From Deltaproteobacteria bacterium (GTDB taxonomy: Bacteria; Desulfobacterota; Desulfarculia; JACQYL01), in contig JACQYL010000025.1 of the NCBI GenBank assembly GCA_016208165.1, forward strand, positions 22,501 through 86,500: 64,000 nt of DNA. Direction: 5' to 3'. Each line of letters starts with the position of its first letter. Position 1 is the stretch's first letter. Positions 46,987 to 56,590 of this stretch are shown in pieces. The translations under genes were made by a program, and so were the position numbers. The notes beneath the pieces are model-generated. The model did not search any database, was not told where the DNA came from, and saw nothing but the letters and a program-made list of their open reading frames with translations.

Positions 46987-49900
46987 TCAGCCTTTGATTT
47001 TCTTTGATAGCTCACCGGCATTGAGACATCCAACTTTAGCCAACCTTTCGCAAAGTTGTTTCAGCAAATCGGCGGGGGCTTCGGAAGAAACGACTTGGTC
47101 CGTCAATTCTTCGAGATCCCTGCAAAAATATCTTGGAACATCGGTATATGATATCAGATGAATCAAGTACCTGCACATGGCCTCAGGATAGCGAACAGAG
47201 AGACCGCTTTGCCCTTTTTTCATGCGGTGAAAGACCGAAGTATGCTCTAGTGTAGGAACCCTGCCCTCGCAGATGACGTCAACCACCTCGGGAAAAACCG
47301 GTTCCAGCTCGCCCGCCCATTCGACCATCCGATTGAGCTCCCCCTCAGAAAGCGACAACGGCACCCCTTGATTTCTGGCCTCCCAATATCTTTTCAACCA
47401 TCGTTGCCAGAGTCCGGTTTTAGTGTCATCTTTCATGTTGAAGAGACGGTTCCCGAGATGCGATGCGAAGATAGTCCGGTCTTGCTCCTCAGCTTTTTCC
47501 AAAAAATCGAATAACCAATTATCCTCCAACGGATTGTTTATTCCAAACAGTGAGATGACAACAACATGCTGTACAAATGGTTCCCTTTTTCTCTCTAATT
47601 CAGATGAAAGATGTGAGAATGCGTTTCGATAATGGGGTAGGAGTTCATCTAGCACGGGGGCCAAAGGCCGTCCCCAAGTGAGCCACCCCTCCCAGGCTTG
47701 GCGAGCCTGCTTTGCCCCTTTATTCCAGTCAAATAGTGGAACAATGTTTTCACGCGACCAGACTTCATCGAGGAAGGACAGAAACCCTAACTGGCTGGCG
47801 AGGATGACCCGACCCAATGCCCCAGCCTCGGTCTTGGCATCGATAATCGTGTTGAACCGATCTTTGTACGGCTGGATCAATTCCAGCTTCTTTCCTCCGT
47901 CCTTCTCTTGGGATTTGGTGAGAGCATGACACCAGAACAAGGGTAGCTTTCCGGCAGGGTGATTGATCGCTTTCATTACCCAGTCATTACCCCCCTCGTC
48001 TTCCTTATCCTCAAGAGTGCTCCAGACTTTCTCGGCGACCTCATCGGCTTTGCCAAGCAACGAGACTGGTATTCCTCCACTTTTTTTTTGTGCACCGTGT
48101 TCCAGCAGGTCTGAGATATCATCGGCACGATGCCTTGCCAGTCCCCGCACTTCCTGAGAAATCGAAAGAATGAAATCCCACTCTTCCTCTGACAGTTCCG
48201 TACTCCTCAGCCCGCTAAAGACACACTCCCAGAGATCCAAAGTTGGATCGTTTTTTTCAATGAGGCATCCAACGAGTTCTTTTCCCCAACTGAGATCCAG
48301 CGCAACGGCCTCTCCGATCATCTTGAGTAGTCCATTCCGATCTGGTCCCCTGAAATCATCCCCAACATAAGTCACAAAATCCTCCATCCACTCCTGCGGA
48401 TGTATTTCAAGTAGTTCATTCACGGATAAGGGACTTCGGGGGCCAGACCAACTTGCTCCAGACAGCCAAAAAGCCAGATCAGGATGTTCTCTGGGCCGGA
48501 AGTCGGGGAATTTAAGCTTAATTTCGTCCAATCGAGTCCTTACTTCTTCACATGATGGATCTGCTGAAGATAACCAGATGAATAAATTGAACTTCTTGTA
48601 TTCCTTTCCGTCCTTATCCCGCTTATCTTCCTCGGGAACCGAATCTATCTCTGTTATCGCGGCATCCAGAAGTGCTAGGCGTAACTCGGCACCAACCTTT
48701 GGATAGGCTTGTTTCAATAATTGGAAAACCTCGTGCTTCAATCCTGTGGCCATCAGAAAACCTTTCTCAAGCAGCCACCGTACCTTTTCCGCAGGAGTCA
48801 GGCTGTTGGTGATTGAAATGCCATAGATTGCCAAACGCTGTAAAATCTGCGAATCCATAGCCGCCAGGCTTTCAATCCATGCGCGTCCAATAGGTTCATG
48901 AGTGTGAAGGGCCCACTCCAGACAATCCCTTGCCGCGTCAATTAGGACATCCATACTACTCGGGTATTGATCTTGTTCGTGGTGCTCGATGGATGAGCGT
49001 TCCAAACTCAGAGGATCCCATTGCGGTGATGCCTTTCCCCATACATGGAGGAGTTCGTAAGCTTGGCAGATGTTCCGTATGATATTTGGCCAAAGAGGAA
49101 TCGCCAGATCTGCGAGTCTAGGACGGAGCTTTCCACTCCAAAGCTCTTGCAGGTGAAGATGAACATCTGGAAATTCAACTTCCACATCTACTACATTCTC
49201 TTCTTTCTGTTCTTCATCCAGCAAGTTGAAAGGTTTTTTCAGCTTTAGGCGGGGCTCTGTGAGGTGCGCAAACAACAAGGTAGCCGCATTGATGGCGTCT
49301 AATTCAATAGCCCGTTCCAGCAAGATGACAAACGACAAGCCGGGCTGGTAATTCACAGAAGCGCTATTTTGCACCAGAATTAGAATCCATCGAGTAATGG
49401 TTTCCTTATTAGGGGACGGTTTCCTATGAGCAAGCTGTCTGGCGATCTCCGAAACAAAAACATCGTTCAGCGCCGTAGGGTAACGCCCCAGTATGCAGAA
49501 AACACTTTCAGGATGGTCTGCCGCGAAATCCTCGGCAACCCACACTGCCAGCTCCCACTCCCGTTCGGAAAGGTCTTTTGGTGAAAATAAGGAATCCAAC
49601 AGCTTATGGTCGGCAACCCATTTCAGCCACTCCGGTTCTTTCGCGTGACGTACGAAAAACCGCAACGCAATTCGATCTTTGGTCGCCCAAAGCAAATAAC
49701 CTTGAGACTCCGGGTCCAAAGGAGGTTCTCCCTCAACGAGTTCCGCTATGCGTTGTTCCGTATCCAATGCGCCACGGTTTGCCAAATCAGCCCAGCCGGC
49801 AACTGACACGTCCAGATTTGAGTGATCTATTCCATCCATCAATAAGGAGTATGATAACGGATCAATACCGCGATACCGCCATTCATCCATGTTGGCACTC

Positions 49901-50637
49901 GCGTCGACCAAGGCAAAGCGAGTCCCAGTTCTTTCGGGCGGCAACCCACGCGAAAGGTAATGCATTATAGTATCGTTGTGGCTGTAGCCCACGAACAAGA
50001 CCGTGTATCGAGAAAACATGGAAAAAAGAAATCGGGTGGCCCAGCCCTCTGTTAAATAGGCCCGGCCGAAATCTTGGTCCGTCAGAATAAGTTGCCTTGA
50101 ATCGTCGAGAACACTGCCATGCAGGTAAACGAGCCCGTGAAAATCATGCCCTAAAGGCAGAGCAGGACCTTTGAAAACCTCAGGGGCTTTTCCATACACA
50201 TCCTCTGCGGCCGTTTGTAAATGGGTGTCAAAGTTAGTGGTGACCAAACGAACCCGATTTATGTCGCTGAAAAGCCTGAGGAGGTCTTCGTGTAGCCCTT
50301 TTGGTTTCGACGCTGAATCGGAAAGTAGATGCTTTACTCGCTCGTGAACAGGGAAATCACGCCGAACGAGTCTGCCAAAGTAGTATTCGATGGGTTCATC
50401 ACTCTTGATTTTGTCACGGGCCAGCTTACCGATCTCTTCAGCCAGCTCCTTAAAACTCGGATAATTTGATGGTGGCCCCATGGAAACGCCGGCTCCGGCG
50501 AAAACCACCAACGATCCTTCGCGTTGAGCCGCCAGCAAATGGTCGTCAAAGTCGACCCCCTTAATTCTCATCACAATTGACCCCCGAGATAACTGCCACT
50601 CTTTGCGTCTAAATATTGAAGCCGTTTTTGACAACAT
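46987..50637 (-). CDS. Large SIR2-domain protein, probable anti-phage defence (DUF4020-like C-terminus)
   Basis: 1216 residues. The N-terminal SIR2 domain (about 28-290) has the NAD-binding AGAGVS (residues 47-52), TTNFD (133-137), the catalytic-type His173 in VYLHGS, and FVGYSHNDTIMHYL. It lacks the zinc-finger Cys of deacetylase sirtuins and is of the SIR2_2/NADase type. The remaining 900 residues are Trp/Leu-rich and helical, consistent with HEAT-like repeats, ending in a DUF4020-like block (MVEWAGELEPVFPEVVDV to the C-terminus). This layout matches defence-associated sirtuins that deplete NAD on infection. The gene is visibly A+T-richer than its neighbours (20 G+C in the 60 bases from 48541), a sign of transfer. 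The ATG at 50571 (MRIKGVDFDD) is an alternative start. Confidence 0.85.
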   Translation of the reverse strand: MLSKTASIFRRKEWQLSRGSIVMRIKGVDFDDHLLAAQREGSLVVFAGAGVSMGPPSNYPSFKELAEEIGKLARDKIKSDEPIEYYFGRLVRRDFPVHERVKHLLSDSASKPKGLHEDLLRLFSDINRVRLVTTNFDTHLQTAAEDVYGKAPEVFKGPALPLGHDFHGLVYLHGSVLDDSRQLILTDQDFGRAYLTEGWATRFLFSMFSRYTVLFVGYSHNDTIMHYLSRGLPPERTGTRFALVDASANMDEWRYRGIDPLSYSLLMDGIDHSNLDVSVAGWADLANRGALDTEQRIAELVEGEPPLDPESQGYLLWATKDRIALRFFVRHAKEPEWLKWVADHKLLDSLFSPKDLSEREWELAVWVAEDFAADHPESVFCILGRYPTALNDVFVSEIARQLAHRKPSPNKETITRWILILVQNSASVNYQPGLSFVILLERAIELDAINAATLLFAHLTEPRLKLKKPFNLLDEEQKEENVVDVEVEFPDVHLHLQELWSGKLRPRLADLAIPLWPNIIRNICQAYELLHVWGKASPQWDPLSLERSSIEHHEQDQYPSSMDVLIDAARDCLEWALHTHEPIGRAWIESLAAMDSQILQRLAIYGISITNSLTPAEKVRWLLEKGFLMATGLKHEVFQLLKQAYPKVGAELRLALLDAAITEIDSVPEEDKRDKDGKEYKKFNLFIWLSSADPSCEEVRTRLDEIKLKFPDFRPREHPDLAFWLSGASWSGPRSPLSVNELLEIHPQEWMEDFVTYVGDDFRGPDRNGLLKMIGEAVALDLSWGKELVGCLIEKNDPTLDLWECVFSGLRSTELSEEEWDFILSISQEVRGLARHRADDISDLLEHGAQKKSGGIPVSLLGKADEVAEKVWSTLEDKEDEGGNDWVMKAINHPAGKLPLFWCHALTKSQEKDGGKKLELIQPYKDRFNTIIDAKTEAGALGRVILASQLGFLSFLDEVWSRENIVPLFDWNKGAKQARQAWEGWLTWGRPLAPVLDELLPHYRNAFSHLSSELERKREPFVQHVVVISLFGINNPLEDNWLFDFLEKAEEQDRTIFASHLGNRLFNMKDDTKTGLWQRWLKRYWEARNQGVPLSLSEGELNRMVEWAGELEPVFPEVVDVICEGRVPTLEHTSVFHRMKKGQSGLSVRYPEAMCRYLIHLISYTDVPRYFCRDLEELTDQVVSSEAPADLLKQLCERLAKVGCLNAGELSKKIKG

Positions 50638-50740
50638 ATGAGCATATTCTCATCTTCGTCTCCATATAGAGGACGGATGCTGTTTTTTTATGTGATTACA
50701 TCATATTGAAACGAACTTGGTTTAGCGTCCCTCCTACAAC

Positions 50741-50764
50741 AAAGAAAAAAGGGGACTGCCCCTT
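50741..50764 (-). terminator. Terminator after the gene at 50924
   Basis: Stem aagggg/cccctt (50749-50764) with a run of T on the minus-strand side (ttttttcttt), about 160 bases after the stop of the exported-protein gene. Confidence 0.6.
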
Positions 50765-50923
50765 ACCACGTCCGTGGTTTCTGAGTACAATCCCCTATTC
50801 CCAACGGGGCCCGAAAATCACTCTACTTCAGTTTATATGACGTCACAATAAACCGATTGGTATTAAAACTCAAGCTCGCGAGCATCGTCAAAGGTTTTTT
50901 GGGCGCAGTTCGGACCTTTTCTC

Positions 50924-51559
50924 CTAAAACTCGCTCGCATTAATCGCGTACGTCCTCAAATTTCCGCTCGGCACGGCGTACAAGGTCACCGAATAGCCGG
51001 ACACCTGGTTTTCGGTGCGGATGAAGTTCAGCCGGGTGTCCGCTTTGCTGTACCCGGTATTGGGTCCGAACAGGTGGTCGTAGCCGTACCACTTGTCGCC
51101 CGCCGCATATTTTAATTCATAGGTTCCCAAGGGTACGTCGACTTGGATGGTGGAACCGCCCTTCACAAAGATCGTCATGACGGCGGCATGGGAAGCGTCG
51201 TCCGCCAGTTTCACCAGATAGTTCGATCCGGCCGCGGCCTTGATTTCGAAAGGGGCCAGGCATTCCCGGTCGGTAAAACTCTTGATCTCGCCATCCTGGG
51301 GCAAAGGGAGTTCCAGGTACGCGGCCGCAGGCGAAGCCCCTTGCGTGGCTTTGGGCGGTTCGGCGAACGCCGCGGGGTTTCCGGGAAAAAGCCCTGGGAA
51401 TCCGGCCAGGGCTGCAACAACCAAGAATAGCAGAATGATACGGCAGGTCCCTTTCCAACGGGCGCTGCGCCGGCGTTCGTGGGCCGCTCGTTGATGGAAG
51501 GCGCCGGACTTCCGCATGGGACGGCTTGCGAGGACGGGAGTTGATGCAGGACAGCGCAT
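50924..51559 (-). CDS. Exported or membrane-anchored conserved hypothetical
   Basis: 211 residues. A basic N-terminus (RRSARWKGTCR) precedes one hydrophobic segment (IILLFLVVAALAGFPGLF). The C-terminal domain (about 85-211) runs LPQDGEIKSFTDRECLAPFEIKA, SNYLVKLADDASHAAVMTIFVKGG, VDVPLGTYELKYAAGDKWYG and a final TYAINASEF. This beta-rich pattern looks conserved across bacteria but I know no name for it. It is divergent from the DUF362 gene. Met15 (51517) is an alternative start. Confidence 0.65.
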   Translation of the reverse strand: MRCPASTPVLASRPMRKSGAFHQRAAHERRRSARWKGTCRIILLFLVVAALAGFPGLFPGNPAAFAEPPKATQGASPAAAYLELPLPQDGEIKSFTDRECLAPFEIKAAAGSNYLVKLADDASHAAVMTIFVKGGSTIQVDVPLGTYELKYAAGDKWYGYDHLFGPNTGYSKADTRLNFIRTENQVSGYSVTLYAVPSGNLRTYAINASEF

Positions 51560-51910
51560 GGTGGAGAATCCTTTCCGCCGGACTTAACCGCCGTTGAAAC
51601 CCGGCTTTGAGCAGACAGGCCCTTTCTTGAAAATTCCTACTACGAGGGCGGGTTAAATCAACTGAATTATGGTAGGCTACCTGCCATTGGCTCGTAAATC
51701 AATACCCCTAGATATCATGCGGCCTGGCGGAAATAGGATTCACCGGACGCTCGGCTGCTTAATACCCGACAGGTTCGGTGGTTAAAAAATGCGCCCTTCC
51801 ACACCCTCTCCGCTAAAAGCGGTGCGGGCATGCTTGGAAGGTTTGAAGGGAGTCTGAGTCCCGCCGGTGGGATTTTCAACGTTTCCCTCGGATTTCAATA
51901 GGAGAACATC
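51560..51910. other. Intergenic region between divergent genes
   Basis: 351 bases. Positions 51806-51850 (ccgctaaaagcggtgcgggcatgcttgg and following) match the left part of repeat copy 1, differing mostly by transitions. A good ribosome site (aggagaac) near 51899 belongs to the DUF362 gene. Confidence 0.5.
51806..51850. repeat. Composite hairpin repeat, partial copy 3
   Basis: The segment cgctaaaagcggtgcgggca aligns with cgctgaaagcggtgcggaca of copy 1, and gtttgaaggg with gtttgggaag. The main hairpin is missing. It stands between divergent genes, so it is not a terminator here. Confidence 0.6.
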
Positions 51911-53002
51911 ATGACCACGACAACTACCGCCCGAGTCTTCCTCGCCAGCGTACCCAAGGACCCCTCTTCCGAAACATTGAAGTCCGCGATTCGCGCCGTG
52001 GCGGAAGCGGCCACGGATTTTTCCTGGTTGTCCAAAGGCGACGCCGTGTTCGTCAAACCGGCCTCGAACTCGGGCAAACCCTATCCCGCCACAACGAGCC
52101 CCATGGCCCTTGCGGCGACCATCGAACCGCTCAAGGAAAAGGGAGCGGGCCGGGTGATTGTGGGAGATATGTCCGGCATCGAGCACGTCAAACTGACGCC
52201 GAAAGGCTTCAAAGGCAGTTCCCGCCGTTTGATGGAACACAGCGGCATGGCCCGGGCCGTGATCGAGGCGGGGGCGGAACTCCATTTTTTCGAAGAAGCG
52301 GGATGGGACGCTTTCTATGAGGATATGCCGGCCGCCGGCTCCCACTGGAAACGCGGACTCATGATGCCCAGCATACTCAAGGAGGTGGATCATATCGTTC
52401 TCGTGCCCCGTTGCGGCCGGCACGTGCTTGCGGGCGCCACGTTGGGCCTGAAGGCGGCCGTGGGTTACTGGCGCACGGACACGCGCCTGGAATATCATCG
52501 GGATGCATCCACGTTCCACGAGAAAACGGCCGAGGGCAATACGGTGAAAACCCTGCTCGAAAAACAACGGCTGGTGCTCTCCGCGGCGGACAAAATGCTC
52601 GCCACGTTCGGTCCGGACGATGGGTATGTGCTGGAGCCGGAGACCGGTCTGGTGATGGCCTCGGAGTCGGTTACGGCCCACGAAATGGCGACCCTCGCGT
52701 GGCTCCTGCTTACCAGGCGCGCTCTGTTGCCTCACAATAAGGATGCATTTCGGGACAACAGTCGATGGCTCGCCAATGTCGCCAACCATTGGGTAGTCAG
52801 CAAATTAAGTCAACGGCCGATCGAATTGGCTTCCGAAAAGCTGATCAAGAACGATCTGGATGCGATTTGGAACGATCGCGTGCTCAATCGCGGCTTCGAG
52901 GTGCTTGGCGGCCGGCCGGAACCGGCTCTCGAAGCGGTTGATGACACGGTTCCCGCGGATCTGCTGAAGCGGCTCAGGGAGATGACCGCTCCTCCCGCCT
53001 GA
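51911..53002 (+). CDS. DUF362 family protein (no ferredoxin module)
   Basis: 363 residues of the DUF362 type without Fe-S Cys motifs. Conserved-looking stretches include VFVKPASNSGKPYPATTSP, GDMSGIEHVKLTPKGFKGSS, IVLVPRCGRHVLAGATLGLKAAVGYWRTDTR and LVMASESVTAHEMATLAWLL. Function unknown. It may be related in role to the other DUF362 protein at 6503. A ggagaacatc ribosome site fixes the ATG. A strong hairpin follows. Confidence 0.85.
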   Translation: MTTTTTARVFLASVPKDPSSETLKSAIRAVAEAATDFSWLSKGDAVFVKPASNSGKPYPATTSPMALAATIEPLKEKGAGRVIVGDMSGIEHVKLTPKGFKGSSRRLMEHSGMARAVIEAGAELHFFEEAGWDAFYEDMPAAGSHWKRGLMMPSILKEVDHIVLVPRCGRHVLAGATLGLKAAVGYWRTDTRLEYHRDASTFHEKTAEGNTVKTLLEKQRLVLSAADKMLATFGPDDGYVLEPETGLVMASESVTAHEMATLAWLLLTRRALLPHNKDAFRDNSRWLANVANHWVVSKLSQRPIELASEKLIKNDLDAIWNDRVLNRGFEVLGGRPEPALEAVDDTVPADLLKRLREMTAPPA

Positions 53003-53030
53003 AGGCCTTCAACACTCCGGGGAAGATAAA

Positions 53031-53054
53031 CCGGGGAGCTATTTAGCTCCCCGG
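53031..53054. terminator. GC-rich hairpin after DUF362 gene
   Basis: Perfect 10-bp stem ccggggagct/agctccccgg with loop attt, 28 bases after the stop. There is no T-run. Confidence 0.6.
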
Positions 53055-53143
53055 AATCCCCCGAGCATGAAGAAAAAGGCAGAGCATATCCATCTCTGCC
53101 TTTCATAAAACCAAAGTGATGTAACCTGAGCGCCGTCTGATCG

Positions 53144-53554
53144 TTATTTCTTCCCTTGAGGGATATTGTTAACGACCATGATGTCCTGACTTCCTATGAA
53201 TGCTTCTCCCTCGGTCGTGTAACCGGTCAACGTCAGTGTATTGTAATCGCCTATGATCAATCCGTCCAAGGTTTTTATCTCGTCCGACAAGAACTTGGCA
53301 ACAAAATTGCCTCGATCGTCGGCTTTCCAGTGGTCGATTGCAACATTGTTGAGAAACACGCTCGATCCAACGACCAAATTATAGTCGATGTCGGTGTGAA
53401 CAGTGACAACCGTGCTTTCGCTCTGAATGTTGAGTACATTCGGAGCAACATCGATCTGGATATCGAAACCGACTGTTGTAGACGGATAAAGAAAACAGCC
53501 TAATGTAACGGCAAGTACGCAACCGGCAAACAAACTCATACGGGATAATTTCAT
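53144..53554 (-). CDS. Exported small beta-domain protein
   Basis: 136 residues with a signal peptide (KLSRMSLFAGCVLAVTLGCFLYP). The mature part IQIDVAPNVLNIQSESTVVTVHTDIDYNLVVG, LNNVAIDHWKADDRGNFVAKF and LTLTGYTTEGEAFIGSQDI looks like one Ig-like domain of the kind found in secreted adhesion or polysaccharide proteins. The exact family is not known to me. The start is the ATG at 53554, with ggcgctatc upstream, a weak ribosome site. Confidence 0.7.
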   Translation of the reverse strand: MKLSRMSLFAGCVLAVTLGCFLYPSTTVGFDIQIDVAPNVLNIQSESTVVTVHTDIDYNLVVGSSVFLNNVAIDHWKADDRGNFVAKFLSDEIKTLDGLIIGDYNTLTLTGYTTEGEAFIGSQDIMVVNNIPQGKK

Positions 53555-53998
53555 GATAGCGCCTCTTTTTTAATAAGAAATGTAAAGTAAATACCTTCTC
53601 ATGATGGTGCATTAAAGCGCAGAACATCGATTTATGTCATCGTAAAGCCCGGTCAAACCCCCTTCCTCGTCCTGTGTGTCAGCTCCTTTTTGTGCAACTT
53701 CTGTTCGGATTGTAGTGCATTTCATGGTGACCAAGGCCTGCTCTTGCTGAATAGGCTACCTGATTGCTCTTTCCCGGGTCAATATCCAATAATTCCGTAT
53801 GAACCCAATTTTGTTGATGAAATCGCGGTCTGTAGAATCGGAAAAGGTCGGCTTTTCTGGTGGCGAGAGATGAATACGCACGGAAAAATAACGCGCCTCA
53901 CCCGAGGGGCCAATCCAAACCGGGGTACCTTCGTTGGCCGCGAGCCGGATCCAGTGACCGGATCCGCCGGCGGGTCCGGTGTCGCGCCTCGAGTCGGC
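53555..53998. other. Non-coding stretch upstream of the exported gene
   Basis: 444 bases between comEC (stop at 53999) and the exported gene. The palindromic pair ggatcc..ggatcc (near 53948-53968) may mark the comEC transcript end. No gene supported; short frames lack ribosome sites. Confidence 0.5.
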
Positions 53999-56485
53999 CT
54001 ATTTCAGCCCGAACTCTCGGGGATCGGGTAAACCGTCTTCCAACCTTTCGAAAAGCTCGAAGGTTTCCTCTCTCCGGCCGAAGGTGCGTATTCGGATCTT
54101 CCCATCTTCCGCGTGGATGACGATCTCCCCGTCCATATCCGTTCGATAGACGGAACAGTCCCGATCGCGGTAGCGGCTCAACACATCGGGGTGAGGGAAA
54201 TTCCAAGGGTTTCCAAGGCCCGCACTGATGACCGCGATCCGAGGCCGCACACGGTCCAGAAAGGCGATCGAGCTGGAAGACCGGCTCCCGTGGTGAGGCG
54301 CCGCCAGGACGTGGGATCGGATCGGCTTGCCCGACTCTATCAATATCCTTTCCCCCTTTTTCTGGAGATCTCCGGGAAACAACACGGTCATGCCGTTCCC
54401 CCGGATTCTGAGTACTAGCGAGCGGTCGTTGGTGTCCAGTCCACCGTCCGGCCGTCCGTCCGGCTGAAAAGGTTCCGGGGGATGGAGCACCTCGATTTGG
54501 GCGTCCCCGATGCTCATAGGGGCGCTCCGGGAAGAGAGGACGCGATGACGGATGCCCTTTTCCCGCACCACGGCCATGAGGCGGGCATAGGCTTCATTAT
54601 CTCCCGGCTCCCCGTTGGTCCAAAGCTCCCGGGGTCGAAACTCTTCCGCCAGAAAGGGGAGTCCTCCCACGTGATCGATCTGTGGGTGCGTGAGCACCAG
54701 ATAGTCCAGGCGCAAGATTTTTTGAGCCCAAAGCACCGGGGCCACCACCCGCTCTCCGACATCGAACGAACTCGAGCCGAAACCGCCGCCGTCGACGACC
54801 ATGTGAACGCTTTTGGGAAACGTCACCAACGTCGAAGCTCCCTGCCCCACGTCGAACATCGTCACCGTGATGCCTTCCTGCCCCCACCTCTTGACCGCCC
54901 AGTAGGCCGCGTCGACCATGCCGAGCACCAGCACGCCCGCCAACGCCCAGGGTATCCATCTTCTTTTCCACACATTCACGGCAAGCAACAGAGCGGCGTA
55001 GCAGAGGGAAATTTCAATCAGGCTGGGCGTGAACACGGTGGTGGAACTCCAATCCGGTTCCGCCAGGCTTCGTACGATCCGGATCATGCCTGACACACCC
55101 AAAGCGGAGGCCTTCAGCACGAGGGCCGCCGCCCACGGAGACACGGACTGCAGTCCGGTTCCCAGCAGGCCCAGCGGTAGAATCCAGAACCCGGTCAACG
55201 GCACGAGTAAGGCGTTGGCCGGCAGTCCCACCAGGGAAACCCGGTTGAAATAGTAGGCCACCAGAGGCGCCGTCGCCAACCCGGCCACCAGGGACGTGAC
55301 CAGAAGAGCGGCAACGTAGAACACAAACCGGGATCGGAACGATTCCCTGGGTAGGATGTCCGCCAGGCGAGGCGCCACACAAATCAGGGCGGTCACCGTG
55401 ACGAAAGAAAGCTGGAAGGAAGGTTCGAACACCGCGGTGGGCCACACGGCCAGAATCACCAAGGCAGCCAGTGCCAGCGAGGTAAGCGTATCCGGATCCC
55501 TGTCCAGCAAAAACGCGGCCATGAACGCTGAAATCATGATAAAGGAGCGTAAGGCGGACAGGGAGCCTCCGGAAACAGCCACATAGCCTATCAGCGGCGC
55601 CACACTGAGGATCAATGCCGACTTGAACACGTTGGTGTGCAAGACCAGTCGGGCCGATCTTCTCAACAGCCATCGGATCAACCAGAAACATCCGAAAGCC
55701 ACCATGCCCATGTGCAGGCCGGAGATGGCCAGCAGATGGGCCGCCCCGGTATTCTGGAACCACGTCTTGACGTCCGAGCTCAATTCTCCGCGATTCCCCA
55801 GGATCAGGGCTTTTAAGACCGCCGCCTCGTCGGGCCCCAGCGTGTTGCTGTAAAACCGGGACAACCGCTGCCGGTAGTCGAGAATACGCTGTTCCAACGA
55901 GACCTCTTCGTCCGGACCAAACGGGACCACGTACGCCTCGTCCGGCACAAACGCCGTGGCGTAGATGTCTCTTCGAGCCAGAAATCGATCGTATATGAAT
56001 CCCCCGGAATTTCGAAAGCTCTTGGGTCGTTTGGGTTCCAGGAGCAGAGCGAGCTGCTGTCCCTTGTAATACGTTTGTGCAGCATGAAGTACGTTGACAC
56101 GGACTTTGCCTTGGCACAACTGCCAGGTCCCACTTTCACATACCCGGTCGCTCTCCACCGTGAAGACCGTGCGGTCCAGATAGTTGACTGCGTCGTCCGT
56201 AACACGTGCAATCACGGGAAAAGCGGCCTCCTTGTCGGCCAGAAGGACGATGTGTTCGGACGAAGACGAGGTGGGATCGCTCGGAATTCCATGCAGCATT
56301 CCGATGAACATGAAAACGGGCGCGATGGCTGCGACCGCGTTTTTCTTTTTCAGCAGCAGAAAAGCTGCCGTAAGGAAACTCAGGGCGAGCGCAAGGTAAA
56401 TGAGAGGCTTGACGGGAACGCAGAGGGGACCCAGAACGAGGCCCGCCATAAAGGCGATGGTTATGACCACCAGAAGTCTGCGCAT
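53999..56485 (-). CDS. comEC: DNA internalization-related competence protein ComEC/Rec2
   Basis: 828 residues, full length for the three-part family. The N-terminal domain (DUF4131/OB) follows two to three membrane helices; the competence core has HLLAISGLHMGMV and GYVAVSGGSLSALRSFIM across about ten helices. The C-terminal metallo-beta-lactamase domain (about 560-780) shows MFDVGQGASTLV, VLTHPQIDHVGGLPFL and VLAAPHHGSRSSSS. Here the first His of the HxHxDH motif is in THPQIDH. It forms the inner-membrane channel for single-stranded DNA uptake. Its presence suggests that natural transformation is possible. It is a separate unit about 100 bases downstream of murA. Confidence 0.95.
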   Translation of the reverse strand: MRRLLVVITIAFMAGLVLGPLCVPVKPLIYLALALSFLTAAFLLLKKKNAVAAIAPVFMFIGMLHGIPSDPTSSSSEHIVLLADKEAAFPVIARVTDDAVNYLDRTVFTVESDRVCESGTWQLCQGKVRVNVLHAAQTYYKGQQLALLLEPKRPKSFRNSGGFIYDRFLARRDIYATAFVPDEAYVVPFGPDEEVSLEQRILDYRQRLSRFYSNTLGPDEAAVLKALILGNRGELSSDVKTWFQNTGAAHLLAISGLHMGMVAFGCFWLIRWLLRRSARLVLHTNVFKSALILSVAPLIGYVAVSGGSLSALRSFIMISAFMAAFLLDRDPDTLTSLALAALVILAVWPTAVFEPSFQLSFVTVTALICVAPRLADILPRESFRSRFVFYVAALLVTSLVAGLATAPLVAYYFNRVSLVGLPANALLVPLTGFWILPLGLLGTGLQSVSPWAAALVLKASALGVSGMIRIVRSLAEPDWSSTTVFTPSLIEISLCYAALLLAVNVWKRRWIPWALAGVLVLGMVDAAYWAVKRWGQEGITVTMFDVGQGASTLVTFPKSVHMVVDGGGFGSSSFDVGERVVAPVLWAQKILRLDYLVLTHPQIDHVGGLPFLAEEFRPRELWTNGEPGDNEAYARLMAVVREKGIRHRVLSSRSAPMSIGDAQIEVLHPPEPFQPDGRPDGGLDTNDRSLVLRIRGNGMTVLFPGDLQKKGERILIESGKPIRSHVLAAPHHGSRSSSSIAFLDRVRPRIAVISAGLGNPWNFPHPDVLSRYRDRDCSVYRTDMDGEIVIHAEDGKIRIRTFGRREETFELFERLEDGLPDPREFGLK

Positions 56486-56590
56486 GATGTTTGGCGTATG
56501 GCTGGAGGGTATATATGAATGACTTACATCAGGCGAAAACGCACCCTTACGTTCATGGCCGGTGGTTGACCCTGAGGGTTTTTCGAATCC

